Assembly (NCBI GenBank): GCA_900316995.1
Contig: ONEZ01000013.1
Coordinates: 20,426 to 84,425, forward strand
Length of the DNA: 64,000 nt
Direction of reading: 5' to 3'
From: an uncultured Bacteroidales bacterium
Lineage (GTDB): Bacteria; Bacteroidota; Bacteroidia; Bacteroidales; Paludibacteraceae
Every line of letters starts with the position of its first letter. Position 1 is the stretch's first letter. Position numbers and translations under genes: made by a program. The notes beneath the pieces were generated by a model. It made no database searches, had not been told where the DNA came from, and saw nothing but the letters and a program-made list of their open reading frames with translations. This document shows positions 36,513 to 44,884 of this stretch, piece by piece.

Positions 36513-37820
36513 ATGAATTACTATAGTACAAACGGGAACGTAAAGGGCATAAGCCTTGAGGAGGCGGTGGTTAAAGGTCTGGCAAGCGATAAAGGTTTGT
36601 TCATGCCAGATGTAATAAAGAAACTGCCACAAAGTTTTTTTGACGAGATAAGCGAGCTCTCCTTCCAAGAGATAGCTTACAAAGTGGCTGACGCATTTTT
36701 TGGTGAAGACGTTGATGCAGAGAGTCTTAAGAACATAGTTTATGATACACTATCATTTGATGTGCCTCTTGTAAAAGTTGAGGACAACATATATTCCTTG
36801 GAGCTATTCCACGGTCCTACTCTTGCATTCAAGGATGTGGGGGCTCGCTTTATGTCTCGTCTGCTTGGCTACTTTATACGCAAAGAGAATAAAGGCGGAC
36901 TTGTAAATGTTCTTGTAGCCACCAGCGGTGATACAGGAAGCGCAGTGGCAAACGGATTCCTTGGAGTGGAAGGCATACGTGTATTTGTGCTCTACCCTAA
37001 AGGCAAAGTAAGTAAAATTCAGGAGTGTCAGTTTACCACACTTGGCAAAAACATTACGGCCATTGAGGTTGACGGCACCTTTGATGACTGCCAGCGGTTG
37101 GTAAAGAGCGCGTTCATGGATGAAGAGCTTAATGCAAAAATGAAGCTGACATCGGCGAACTCTATAAACGTGGCACGATTCCTGCCTCAGGCATTCTATT
37201 ATTTCTACGGATATGCACAGCTTAAGAAACTTGGACTTGCTGACAATGCTGTTATCTGTGTTCCAAGCGGCAACTTTGGCAACATAACAGCCGGATTGTT
37301 TGGCAAGCGTATGGGGCTTCCAGTTAAGCGTTTCATAGCCGCAAACAACCGCAATGACATATTTTACCAGTATCTGCTTACAGGTATCTATTCTCCACGC
37401 CCGTCTGTGGCCACACTTGCAAACGCCATGGATGTGGGAGACCCAAGCAACTTTGCCCGTGTACTTGACCTTTACGGCCACTCACACAGCGCTATTTGTG
37501 CAGACATTTCTGGATGCACCTACAACGATGAACAGATTGCCGCCACAATTAAAGAGTGTCACCGTACTACAGGTTACATCCTTGACCCTCACGGTGCATG
37601 CGGTTACCAGGCACTTAAAGACGGCTTGAAGCCGGGCGAGACAGGCATATTCCTTGAGACCGCCCACCCTGCCAAATTCCTTGAAAAGGTGGAGGCAATA
37701 CTTGGCACCAAGGTTGAGATTCCGCAGAAACTCCAGGAGTTCATGAAAGGCACCAAGCAAAGCGTGGACATGACTAAAGAGTTCACAGACTTTAAGGCGT
37801 TCCTGTTGACAAAGGCGTAA
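36513..37820 (+). CDS. thrC: Threonine synthase
   Basis: PLP enzyme converting O-phosphohomoserine to threonine, 435 residues. N-terminal MNYYSTNG (substrate domain), ELFHGPTLAFKDVGARFM with the PLP lysine (about residue 107), ATSGDTGSAVANGF (about 140) and SANSINVARFLPQ (about 212). Together with the upstream apgM-like gene this may provide the last two steps of threonine synthesis. thrA is not in the window. Confidence 0.96.
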   Translation: MNYYSTNGNVKGISLEEAVVKGLASDKGLFMPDVIKKLPQSFFDEISELSFQEIAYKVADAFFGEDVDAESLKNIVYDTLSFDVPLVKVEDNIYSLELFHGPTLAFKDVGARFMSRLLGYFIRKENKGGLVNVLVATSGDTGSAVANGFLGVEGIRVFVLYPKGKVSKIQECQFTTLGKNITAIEVDGTFDDCQRLVKSAFMDEELNAKMKLTSANSINVARFLPQAFYYFYGYAQLKKLGLADNAVICVPSGNFGNITAGLFGKRMGLPVKRFIAANNRNDIFYQYLLTGIYSPRPSVATLANAMDVGDPSNFARVLDLYGHSHSAICADISGCTYNDEQIAATIKECHRTTGYILDPHGACGYQALKDGLKPGETGIFLETAHPAKFLEKVEAILGTKVEIPQKLQEFMKGTKQSVDMTKEFTDFKAFLLTKA

Positions 37821-37844
37821 ACAACTCCTTTAACATAAAAACGA

Positions 37845-37935
37845 GGGTGACTAAGTATTTAAAGTGTGCGTGGGCGGGTGCCTCCAGATAGGCAGCCTTC
37901 CTGCTTACACATGCATCGTGGCCGTTTTTTTACCA
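37845..37935. ncRNA. Candidate structured RNA downstream of thrC
   Basis: About 90 bp with nested complementarity: TGCCT-ccagat-AGGCA, flanked by GCGGG/CCTGC (one G-T), flanked by GTGT/ACAC. On the plus strand a CCGTTTTTTT run follows. On the minus strand it lies after the HAD gene and also ends at a T-rich stretch (CGTTTTTAT). I found no ORF and no clean promoter, so the strand is unknown. It could be a terminator/attenuator complex rather than an independent RNA. Confidence 0.35.
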
Positions 37936-37965
37936 CATAAGCAGTACCTTTATAGAGTTTGATAT

Positions 37966-38589
37966 TTATAGTTCTAAGCACCGCCTCAAATCATCTCTCC
38001 AGTCTGCATTGTTTTTAGGGCAGATTGTGTGTATCCCAAAAATTTGGGCAGCCGCCACATTCAGTTCGCTATCGTCAATGAAGAGGGTCTCTTCTGCTTT
38101 TATTTTCTCACTATCCAGCACCATCTGGAATATCTCTTTAGATGGTTTCATTAGTTTGCACTCGTAACTGAGATAGCAAGCATCAAAATAATCGCTGAGT
38201 TTATGTCCTCTCCCGTCAAACTCCGGTGACATAGCCCATTTCATGATTAATGGATTAGTGTTAGAGAGCAACAGTAAGCGGTATCCTTCCTTACGAAGCT
38301 GGATAAGGGCATCGAGATTACGTTGCGGCACATGGCTGACAAACCCTCTGCACGCATATATGCACTCCTCCTCTGTCACATTATGACCTGCATAAAGGCA
38401 TAGCTGACGCCTGAACTCATCACCGGTAATCTTACCGCTCTCCAAATCACCAAAGAAACCCATCTGTTTATATGGGTCAAGGATGTTACGTGGTTCAGGT
38501 ATTCCAATCTCCTCAAAACGGCGTATCGCACCTTCAAAATCCAACGCTACAACCACACCTCCTAAATCAAAAATTATTGTTTTAATCAT
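37966..38589 (-). CDS. HAD-superfamily hydrolase
   Basis: 207-residue HAD (subfamily IA) phosphatase-like enzyme: FDLGGVVV (nucleophile Asp, with Gly in place of the second Asp of DxD, about residue 9), LLLSNTNP (about 107), KPSKEIF (Lys, about 149) and FIDDSELN (about 168). The missing second Asp is seen in many members of this branch. Start at 38589 (M-I-K-T-I-I-F-D); TATTTTTG -7 box at 38625-38632. Substrate unknown. Confidence 0.85.
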   Translation of the reverse strand: MIKTIIFDLGGVVVALDFEGAIRRFEEIGIPEPRNILDPYKQMGFFGDLESGKITGDEFRRQLCLYAGHNVTEEECIYACRGFVSHVPQRNLDALIQLRKEGYRLLLLSNTNPLIMKWAMSPEFDGRGHKLSDYFDACYLSYECKLMKPSKEIFQMVLDSEKIKAEETLFIDDSELNVAAAQIFGIHTICPKNNADWRDDLRRCLEL

Positions 38590-38624
38590 TATTGCAAACA
38601 CATGTTAATTACTTACGATGCATG

Positions 38625-38632
38625 CAAAAATA
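38625..38632 (-). promoter_or_regulatory. Promoter -7 box of HAD gene
   Basis: TATTTTTG on the minus strand, 35 bp before the ATG at 38589. No TTTG at the usual distance. Confidence 0.55.
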
Positions 38633-38672
38633 GATTATTTTTACCATTTTTGCAAGGATATCTAACAAACTC

Positions 38673-38777
38673 ATGAAGGAATACGCCGGGAAACATATCC
38701 TCACAGACCACATTAACAGGGTTGGTGAGGAAGGTCACAAAACTCTCCGCTGGCGCTGCTCTCTCCCAGTCGGATAA
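38673..38777 (+). CDS. Possible 34-residue ORF or gene remnant
   Basis: ATG at 38673 to TAA at 38775-38777 in the otherwise featureless 224-bp gap between the HAD gene and the Uma2-like gene. The product (MKEYAGKHILTDHINRVGEE...) is charged and has no recognised family. Could be a decayed gene or chance. Confidence 0.25.
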   Translation: MKEYAGKHILTDHINRVGEEGHKTLRWRCSLPVG

Positions 38778-38813
38778 AGTATCACAAACACGTAGTATTC
38801 AGCATGTATTAGC

Positions 38814-39272
38814 TTAGCAACAATAATCATGAAAGTATTCATCTATAGGTTTTAAAAGATACCTTGATGCCATTTCATATTCATCTGATGTAATCCAGCC
38901 ATTTGTTTCTGAGTTTGCCATATAGATAATATCACGTTCATAATCTATCACAAAGCAATCTATATCTGGAAATCTTGACATAATACTGTCACATTTCCTT
39001 ATATCTCTTTTAAGGGTTTTGTGACGAGTAAATTCAATTATCACAAGCAAATCTCCACGAACATGACGAGGATTTTCTCCTGCTGTATAGATAGAAATAT
39101 CTGGGGCCAGATCATTGTAATCTTCTGTAACAGTAGCTTCTGCATAAGCATATAGCCCCCTTGGTCTGCATTCAAAATTTAGATTTGTACAAGTGTTCTG
39201 AATTAAAATCTGATGATAAAGGAACGGCCTTGGAGACCCTATACCCTGATAATAATCAATAAAATTAAACAT
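38814..39272 (-). CDS. Uma2/PD-(D/E)XK-like protein
   Basis: 152 residues. The pattern A-P-D-I-S-I-Y (about 57-63), L-V-I-I-E-F-T (about 77-83), then D-I-R-K-C (about 90-94) and a following FVIDYERDIIYM matches the order P-D ... (V/I)-E-(V/F) ... D-x-x-K of Uma2 (DUF820) restriction-endonuclease-like proteins. The family's role is unknown. Similarity is at motif level only. Stands alone, in a patch of poorly conserved genes. Confidence 0.5.
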   Translation of the reverse strand: MFNFIDYYQGIGSPRPFLYHQILIQNTCTNLNFECRPRGLYAYAEATVTEDYNDLAPDISIYTAGENPRHVRGDLLVIIEFTRHKTLKRDIRKCDSIMSRFPDIDCFVIDYERDIIYMANSETNGWITSDEYEMASRYLLKPIDEYFHDYCC

Positions 39273-39296
39273 AGCTCTAGTATTTACTTCTGTTAT

Positions 39297-39914
39297 TTAA
39301 TTTTTGATTGTAAGCACCGTGTTCTTTGAAAAAGCAATGTCGTATTCATGATTTGTACCCCATAACATAAAATCTCTCTGCTCACAAAAAACATGGTAAT
39401 AGCCAGCATCTAAATTATTGATTTGAACACTTCCCCCTTTGGGAACCAGAATAGAAGGCAAACTTGCACTACCGTTTAGTGTGACGTAATAACTATGAGA
39501 TTTATCTGTATTACTTATTGTTAAAGAATACGATAATGGGAATGAGTAAGAATCAAGTCTATTAGCCGAAATATTTACCGTTTTTTTATAAGTAGCTTTT
39601 TGATTCTTAAAATCTCCGTTTATAGGAAAATTATTGTATTGAGTAATAACAAAATTATATGTTCCTGGACTCTTCTCTATAGTTCCACTGTTTTCTCCAG
39701 GTTTTAAGCGATACGTGTTACCGCCAAATTCAACATCGTACGAAGTATATTTTGACACATTATAGAAAACATACGACCCATTAGACAGGTATGACGGTTT
39801 CCATTTATAATCAGGCTCCGTTGTAGTCCCTGAATAAGTCTGACCAGTTGGTTCATCTTTAGAGCAACCAACCAAAATAAACAATGACAATAAAAAGAAA
39901 ACTGACTTTTTCAT
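39297..39914 (-). CDS. Hypothetical lipoprotein
   Basis: 205 residues with a lipoprotein signal (KSVFFLLSLFILVGC; Cys at about 17) and a beta-rich domain with many Tyr, Asn and Ser residues. No family recognised. The ATG at 39914 is used because a -7 box TATCTTTG (minus strand, 39955-39962) lies upstream. Probably surface- or periplasm-anchored. Confidence 0.7.
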   Translation of the reverse strand: MKKSVFFLLSLFILVGCSKDEPTGQTYSGTTTEPDYKWKPSYLSNGSYVFYNVSKYTSYDVEFGGNTYRLKPGENSGTIEKSPGTYNFVITQYNNFPINGDFKNQKATYKKTVNISANRLDSYSFPLSYSLTISNTDKSHSYYVTLNGSASLPSILVPKGGSVQINNLDAGYYHVFCEQRDFMLWGTNHEYDIAFSKNTVLTIKN

Positions 39915-40113
39915 AATTTCATATTTTTTAGAACAATTACTGATTTCATTTCTGCAAAGATAGCAGTCATAACCTGACGGAAGCAAGTGATTGCACCTGT
40001 TTAAGGTTACCATTTTTACTGGTTTATGGTCACCGTTTTTGAAAAATTTAACTCAAAAATTATTATGCAGTCAAATAAAAAACTACTTTTGCAACAAGAA
40101 AAAGTCACCATAT

Positions 40114-40887
40114 ATGTCAAAGAAATTTAAATTTCCTCCAATTCCAGCACATCGATGCCCGGACAGCCTCAAACAAGAGATGATGACACGGGATAGCCAG
40201 ATGAATAAAAAAGATATGCCAGAAGCTGACACTTTTACAGATGGTGACATCGATGTGAAATCAGAGAGTGACGGCATCTTTCTCATAAAACTGACAGACC
40301 CTACAGAAGGCATAGGCAAGATAGATTTTTCCGGCGAAAACATCAACGATGTAAAATCATATAAGGAGGAACTTGAAAAAGAGCTTGAGAAAGCAGTAGC
40401 AAGCGGCAATAAATCAGGGCTCTACATAGAGAGTTTGAAAGACCGCATCAAAGAGGCGGAAGACCATATAAGCAAAACATCAAACGTACTGGAGATATTA
40501 GCGAATGGTAAGATTAGAGTTTTAGAGCGGGGTGCAGTAGAGTTCAGTATAGGTTCACACAAAGCGTTGGCATTATACATTCTCTATATCCGTCATACAG
40601 AAGGTATAAACAGGAAAGATCCATTACAGTACAGAAATGAATTAAAGGATATCTTCAAATTCTTTTGGGGTGTTACAGGCGACCTTGATGAAAAGGTAAA
40701 TAAACTGACCACCATTTCTGAGAACAAAAACCCCTTTGATACTGAAATATCCAAACTAAGAAGAGCATTCTACGAAAAAATCACAAATAAAGACACTGCT
40801 GAAAAATTTCTGCCAAGTGGCAAACGTGGAGAGTTCCGAAAACTAAATCATAATCAGATAAGATTTATCCTGCCTAAAGGGTTATAG
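40114..40887 (+). CDS. Hypothetical protein, RteC-like or mobile-element-like composition unknown
   Basis: 257 residues; no family recognised with certainty. The middle (about 95-145) is predicted coiled coil (KSYKEELEKELEKAVASG; SLKDRIKEAEDHISK); the C-terminus ends LPSGKRGEFRKLNHNQIRF, basic and possibly nucleic-acid binding. Start ATG 40114 (MSKKFKFPPIPAHRCP) is preferred because TACTTTTG at 40084-40091 provides a -7 box. Divergent from the lipoprotein gene. Confidence 0.6.
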   Translation: MSKKFKFPPIPAHRCPDSLKQEMMTRDSQMNKKDMPEADTFTDGDIDVKSESDGIFLIKLTDPTEGIGKIDFSGENINDVKSYKEELEKELEKAVASGNKSGLYIESLKDRIKEAEDHISKTSNVLEILANGKIRVLERGAVEFSIGSHKALALYILYIRHTEGINRKDPLQYRNELKDIFKFFWGVTGDLDEKVNKLTTISENKNPFDTEISKLRRAFYEKITNKDTAEKFLPSGKRGEFRKLNHNQIRFILPKGL

Positions 40888-40916
40888 CATCAATCCATAA
40901 TACACTTTGGAAATAA

Positions 40917-41114
40917 ATGTATTTGTATCAGAGTTACGCAATATGGCTGTTTTCTTATCTGGATTCAATATATTTCTGTGAATACAATATCTGTTTGAGG
41001 TATATGCTATGTTTGGTTATAGTATCCGCAGTATTATTCCCTGTGTCTTTTCTTATGGGGGAGCTTGATAGAAAGATAACGAATGTCATACAAAAAAACA
41101 GGGCGACTCAATGA
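40917..41114 (+). pseudogene. Short hydrophobic ORF, possible remnant of a membrane protein
   Basis: 65 residues, with two hydrophobic stretches and the end reading VSFLMGELDRKITNVIQ. This resembles the end of a multi-pass protein (for instance an acyltransferase-3 type), but an in-frame stop directly precedes the ATG. The 3' end overlaps the terminator of the opposite-strand hsp20 gene. Weak call. Confidence 0.3.
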
Positions 41115-41125
41115 GCCACCCTGCA
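41092..41125 (-). terminator. hsp20 terminator
   Basis: On the minus strand CAGGG...CCCTG stem continued by GGCTCA/TGAGTC with two mismatches, then TTTTTTT. 26 bp after the hsp20 stop. Confidence 0.8.
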
Positions 41126-41150
41126 AGTTTCTTAGCCGAAAAATGCTGAG

Positions 41151-41579
41151 TTAAGAAATTTCAATTGCTTTGGCAATCTTAGGTTCCTCTTTTTTGGTTA
41201 TCTTAGGTAGAACCACCGTTAGAATACCATTTTCAACCTTTGCTGAAACTTTATCTTTTTCAACATCATCCGGAAGAGTGTAAACCTGCTCATAGTTTGA
41301 GTAAGAGAACTCACGTCTCAGATAACGCTGTTTCTTGTCCCCTTCCTTGTGTTCAAACTTGTTCTCAATTGCGATATGCAAATTGCCATCTTCATTGATA
41401 TTCACTCTACAAAATTCTTTCTTGATACCTGGTGCGGCAACATCCATTGTGTAGGCTTTTTCATCTTCCTTCACGTTTACTGCCGGTGCTGTTGAATTGG
41501 CACGAGGCATGAAATCACTGTTGAAAAAATCATCAAATACTGTTGGAAACCAACTGTTCTTAAACATTACTGGTAACAT
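41151..41579 (-). CDS. Small heat-shock protein (Hsp20/alpha-crystallin)
   Basis: ATP-independent holdase, 142 residues. N-terminal arm with NSWFPTVFDDFF, alpha-crystallin domain (about 32-132: APAVNVKEDEKAY, VAAPGIKKEF, and the signature A-K-V-E-N-G-I-L-T-V-V-L-P), and the I-x-I-type tail (AIEIS). The start is the ATG at 41577-41579: a perfect AGGAGG (41588-41593) is 8 nt upstream. Such a strong Shine-Dalgarno is unusual in this phylum. Confidence 0.94.
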   Translation of the reverse strand: MLPVMFKNSWFPTVFDDFFNSDFMPRANSTAPAVNVKEDEKAYTMDVAAPGIKKEFCRVNINEDGNLHIAIENKFEHKEGDKKQRYLRREFSYSNYEQVYTLPDDVEKDKVSAKVENGILTVVLPKITKKEEPKIAKAIEIS

Positions 41580-41693
41580 AATCAATACCTCCTAATTTTA
41601 TTTTATTAAATTGTTTAACTCTCAGCTCTCAACCCTCTTGGGGTCTCAAGCCTTCGCCATGTAATTTGCAACAAACATGCCAGACACCACACA

Positions 41694-41708
41694 CTGACAA
41701 AATGGCAG
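41694..41708. promoter_or_regulatory. Near-palindrome CTGACAAAATGGCAG
   Basis: Six-base arms (CTGACA/TGGCAG, one mismatch) around AAA, in the hsp20-thioesterase divergent region, immediately 5' of the thioesterase -33 box and about 115 bp before the hsp20 start. Candidate heat-shock operator; no direct evidence. Confidence 0.35.
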
Positions 41709-41709
41709 A

Positions 41710-41741
41710 TTTGTTTTTTTCTATTAATTTTTATACATTTG
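41710..41741 (+). promoter_or_regulatory. Promoter of acyl-ACP thioesterase gene
   Basis: TTTG (41710-41713), 20 bp, TACATTTG (41734-41741), 30 bp before the ATG. Full consensus. Confidence 0.85.
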
Positions 41742-41771
41742 TGATTCAAAACTAAAAATCACACACATATC

Positions 41772-42476
41772 ATGTTTACCTTAAAATATAAAGTCACCAC
41801 ATCAACATGCGATGTGAACGGGCGCTTGCGCCTATACTCCGCACTACAAATGATGCAAGACTGCTCTGAGCTCTGGATGTATGAAAGTGAGCCGGCAGTT
41901 AGAAAGTTCTTTGATGACAACAATATGGCGCAACTATTAGCATCGCGCCAAGTGGAGATTATCAGAGAGCCTGAGTTTAGAGAAGAGCTAACCGTTACCA
42001 CCAGCGTTTATGATATGAAAGGTATGTTTGGCTACAGAAACACATTTATATATGACGCCAACGGAAATCCGTGCTACAAGACATGGAGTATGGGGGCGTT
42101 TATAGACAAGAGCACAGGCAAACTTAAACGTGTGGATGAGGAGGCCGTTTCAACTATGAAAATTGAGCCTAAATTGGACATGAACTATAAAGACCGCCGT
42201 ATAGTTTTACCCAAAGAAGGAGGGGTGAACGCCTCCCCCATAACTGTGCTGCGTGCGGATATTGACTACAACAAGCACCTTAACAATACAAACTACGTTA
42301 GAATGGCAATGGAGCTGCTGCCTGAAGATTTCAAGGTAAAAGGATTAAGAGTGGAATACAAGACTCCGGCAAAACTGTCAGAAATGCTTACACCAGTTAT
42401 TTACAACAGTGGTGACACTATAATCATATCTCTGAAATCAGGTGGTGCGGTATGCGCCAATATAGAGTTCTGTTAA
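41772..42476 (+). CDS. Acyl-ACP thioesterase (FatA/FatB type)
   Basis: Releases fatty acids from acyl carrier protein. 234 residues with two hotdog domains: N-terminal (YKVTTSTCDVNGRLRLYSALQMMQDC) and C-terminal with DIDYNKHLNNTNYVRMAMELLP, which carries the Asp/Asn/His pattern seen in acyl-ACP thioesterases (about 172-192). A second thioesterase (4HBT) follows 87 bp downstream. Confidence 0.88.
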   Translation: MFTLKYKVTTSTCDVNGRLRLYSALQMMQDCSELWMYESEPAVRKFFDDNNMAQLLASRQVEIIREPEFREELTVTTSVYDMKGMFGYRNTFIYDANGNPCYKTWSMGAFIDKSTGKLKRVDEEAVSTMKIEPKLDMNYKDRRIVLPKEGGVNASPITVLRADIDYNKHLNNTNYVRMAMELLPEDFKVKGLRVEYKTPAKLSEMLTPVIYNSGDTIIISLKSGGAVCANIEFC

Positions 42477-42508
42477 TAAGTTTATTTTTTACTGATTTGC
42501 CATTCTAT

Positions 42509-42516
42509 TATCTTTG
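42509..42516 (+). promoter_or_regulatory. Promoter -7 box before the 4HBT gene
   Basis: TATCTTTG, 47 bp before the ATG at 42564. No well-spaced TTTG. Confidence 0.55.
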
Positions 42517-42563
42517 TAGAGTGTAAAACAAAAATGAACGTATCATAACATATACAGAAACAA

Positions 42564-42962
42564 ATGAAAGAATATCTTTTTAAGACAGAGATGGAGGTGC
42601 GAGACTATGAGTGTGACATTCAAGGCATAGTGAACAACGCAAACTACCTTCACTATCTTGAAGCCACACGCCATAAATTCATACAAAGTTTAGGTTTATC
42701 ATTCAAAAAGCTCCACGATGACGGAATGGACGTGGTGGTTTCAGAAATAGAGATAAAATACCGCACAGCCCTTACCGGCGATGATAAATTTCTATCATGC
42801 CTGAACTATCATCGTGACGGCATCAGACTGGTGTTTGAACAAGACATCTACCGTCTCAGCGACATGAAACTCTGCGTAAAAGCCAAGACATCAACCGTGG
42901 CTGTGATAAACGGAGTGCTCAGTAAGGGAGACGAGATGGAGGAACTGCTTAAATGCAGTTGA
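42564..42962 (+). CDS. YbgC-like acyl-CoA thioesterase (4HBT)
   Basis: 132-residue single hotdog. The helix motif RDYECDIQGIVNNANYLHYLE (shown as family pattern) includes the catalytic Asp and the N-N-A-N-Y-L segment; then ATRHKFIQ. Substrate unknown. Its stop codon is the TGA of the first RTTGACA repeat unit. Confidence 0.88.
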   Translation: MKEYLFKTEMEVRDYECDIQGIVNNANYLHYLEATRHKFIQSLGLSFKKLHDDGMDVVVSEIEIKYRTALTGDDKFLSCLNYHRDGIRLVFEQDIYRLSDMKLCVKAKTSTVAVINGVLSKGDEMEELLKCS

Positions 42963-43097
42963 CATTTGACAGTTGAGAGTACGTCATCCTGAGGACGCAG
43001 TCCGAAGGATCTCATAATGATTACGAGATGCTTCGCTACGTTGTACTACGCTCAGCATGACGAAACCGATTCACCGATTAAACGATTAAACGATTAA
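42955..43097. repeat. Composite repeat block with 81-bp inverted element
   Basis: RTTGACA heptamers (42956-42977), then an 81-bp imperfect palindrome (42982-43062) made of CGTCATCCTGAG...GAAGGATCTC and its inverted partner GAGATGCTTCG...CTCAGCATGACG, then octamers CGATTCAC, CGATTAAA x3 (43067-43096) directly before the kinase-ATPase ATG. No gene in between. Confidence 0.8.
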
Positions 43098-44876
43098 ATG
43101 CTTTTAAAAGAGAATGACATAATAGGTGGCTACACCGTAAAGTACCTTATCAAGGCGAGCGAATATGCCAGCAACTACCGTGTGGTAAACAGAGTGGGAG
43201 AATCTTTTTTCCTAAAACTGTTTGATATGTCAAAAATACCTGCGACTGCCGTAACAGATGGTATGCCTGATGAAATAACAGGCATCAGCCGCCTTAATCA
43301 TCCAAACATAATAAAGTTTATAGGGAAGGACTCATATACAGATTCTGACGGCAACGCATACCAGCTTCTTATAACTGAGTTCCTCAGCGGCATGTTGCTC
43401 TCTGAAATGGTGAGCAATGGGAAGCTGCTTGCAATAAATGAGGCACTACCCTACTATGCAGCCATACTGCAAGGGCTTGACTATATGCACACTACGCATG
43501 AACTTAATCATAATGACATTACACCTCGCAACATACTCCTGTCAAAAGATGGCAATGGCAAGGTTGTGCCAAAGATAATAGACCTTGGCCATATAGGGGA
43601 AAGTGCTATGGGCTGCCCTAAGTTTACAGTGTCAGACCTGAACCTACTGTATTGCGCACCAGAAACACTCTCTGGAATGTTCAAGCACACATCTGACATA
43701 TTCTCAGCCACAGCCGTTCTCTACTATATGCTAAAAGGTGTTGCGCCGTGGAATGTTGATTGCAGTAATGCAGGAAGTTTCCAGCAGAAGAAGGGTTTAG
43801 TGCGTGAGGCAAGAAAAAAAGAACTTGACCTAAGCGGCATTCCAGATGAATACAAGGAGATTTTCAAATACGGCCTTGCTCTTAACCCCGATGACAGAGT
43901 TAGTGTAAAAGACTTGCTTGGAATGATAGCATCGCCGGGGAGCTATAAAGGCAAAGGAAGCACCAATACAAACTCAAATGCAAGTTCCCATACAAGTGCA
44001 AACACAAACGCAGGAGCAAGCAGCACTGCTCAATCTGACAGCCAGAGAGACAGCGGCTCCGCACAGCAAGACGGAGGTGTGGAGATAAAGCGTAACACTG
44101 GCGGCGGTGGCGGTTTTAAGGATGTGGCTGGGATGGACAAACTGAAACAGGAACTCACAAACAGAGTAATCTGGATTATCAAGGATAAAGAGAAAGCAGA
44201 GAAATACCGCATAACACCTCCAAACGGAATGTTGCTTTATGGTCCTCCCGGATGTGGAAAAACATTTTTTGCAGAAAAATTTGCAGAGGAGTCTGGGTTT
44301 AACTATATGCTTGTGAACGGTTCTGACCTTGGCAGCACATATATACACGGCACTCAGGGCAAGATTGCGGAGCTATTTAAAAAGGCCAAAGCAAATGCCC
44401 CTATCATTGTGTGCTTTGATGAGTTTGACTCATTTGTACCGTCACGCCAGTCGCGCTCAGCCGAGCATCGTGCAGAAGAGATTAACGAGTTCCTTGCACA
44501 GCTTAACAACTGCTCCAAACATGGTATCTTTGTTATTGGCACCACCAATCTGAAAGAGATGATAGATCCGGCCATACTGCGTAAGGGCAGATTAGATTTA
44601 CAATATGAGATACCGGCGCCAGACCTTACAACACGCCACGCCATGTTTAAGATTCATCTGAAAGGCAGACCGCTTTCTGAAGACATAAGCATTGATGAAC
44701 TGGCTCAGAAGACAGAGGGTTACGCATCGTCTGACATTGCTTTTATTGTAAATGAAGCAGCCATGATGGCTGCGCTTGCCGATAGAAAAATAGAGCATCA
44801 GGATATTATTAACTCAATTAACTGCAACCCTTCTTCACTAAAAACAAATGCAAGGGCTAAGGTTGGTTACAAATAA
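43098..44876 (+). CDS. Protein kinase - AAA+ ATPase fusion
   Basis: 592 residues. Residues about 8-275 are a eukaryotic-like Ser/Thr kinase domain: Lys in SFFLKLFD (about 39), catalytic loop HNDITPRNILL (H-N-D for H-R-D, Asp and Asn intact, about 138), metal site IIDLG (D-L-G for D-F-G, about 160) and YCAPE (about 187). A Ser/Thr/Asn-rich linker (about 285-325) leads to an AAA+ module (about 335-575): GPPGCGKT, IIVCFDEFDSF, DPAILRKGRLD and the lid helices EGYASSDIAFIVNEAA. Resembles the 26S/FtsH branch of AAA. Followed by a YbjN-like gene. Confidence 0.85.
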   Translation: MLLKENDIIGGYTVKYLIKASEYASNYRVVNRVGESFFLKLFDMSKIPATAVTDGMPDEITGISRLNHPNIIKFIGKDSYTDSDGNAYQLLITEFLSGMLLSEMVSNGKLLAINEALPYYAAILQGLDYMHTTHELNHNDITPRNILLSKDGNGKVVPKIIDLGHIGESAMGCPKFTVSDLNLLYCAPETLSGMFKHTSDIFSATAVLYYMLKGVAPWNVDCSNAGSFQQKKGLVREARKKELDLSGIPDEYKEIFKYGLALNPDDRVSVKDLLGMIASPGSYKGKGSTNTNSNASSHTSANTNAGASSTAQSDSQRDSGSAQQDGGVEIKRNTGGGGGFKDVAGMDKLKQELTNRVIWIIKDKEKAEKYRITPPNGMLLYGPPGCGKTFFAEKFAEESGFNYMLVNGSDLGSTYIHGTQGKIAELFKKAKANAPIIVCFDEFDSFVPSRQSRSAEHRAEEINEFLAQLNNCSKHGIFVIGTTNLKEMIDPAILRKGRLDLQYEIPAPDLTTRHAMFKIHLKGRPLSEDISIDELAQKTEGYASSDIAFIVNEAAMMAALADRKIEHQDIINSINCNPSSLKTNARAKVGYK

Positions 44877-44884
44877 TTTATATT

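Noticed and set aside
37845-37935. 6S RNA or tmRNA after thrC
   Set aside because: Too short and lacking the known conserved parts of either; kept only as a candidate structured region.
43974-44348. Antisense frame across the kinase-AAA linker
   Set aside because: Arises from the low-complexity Ser/Thr/Asn linker; no start signals or family match.
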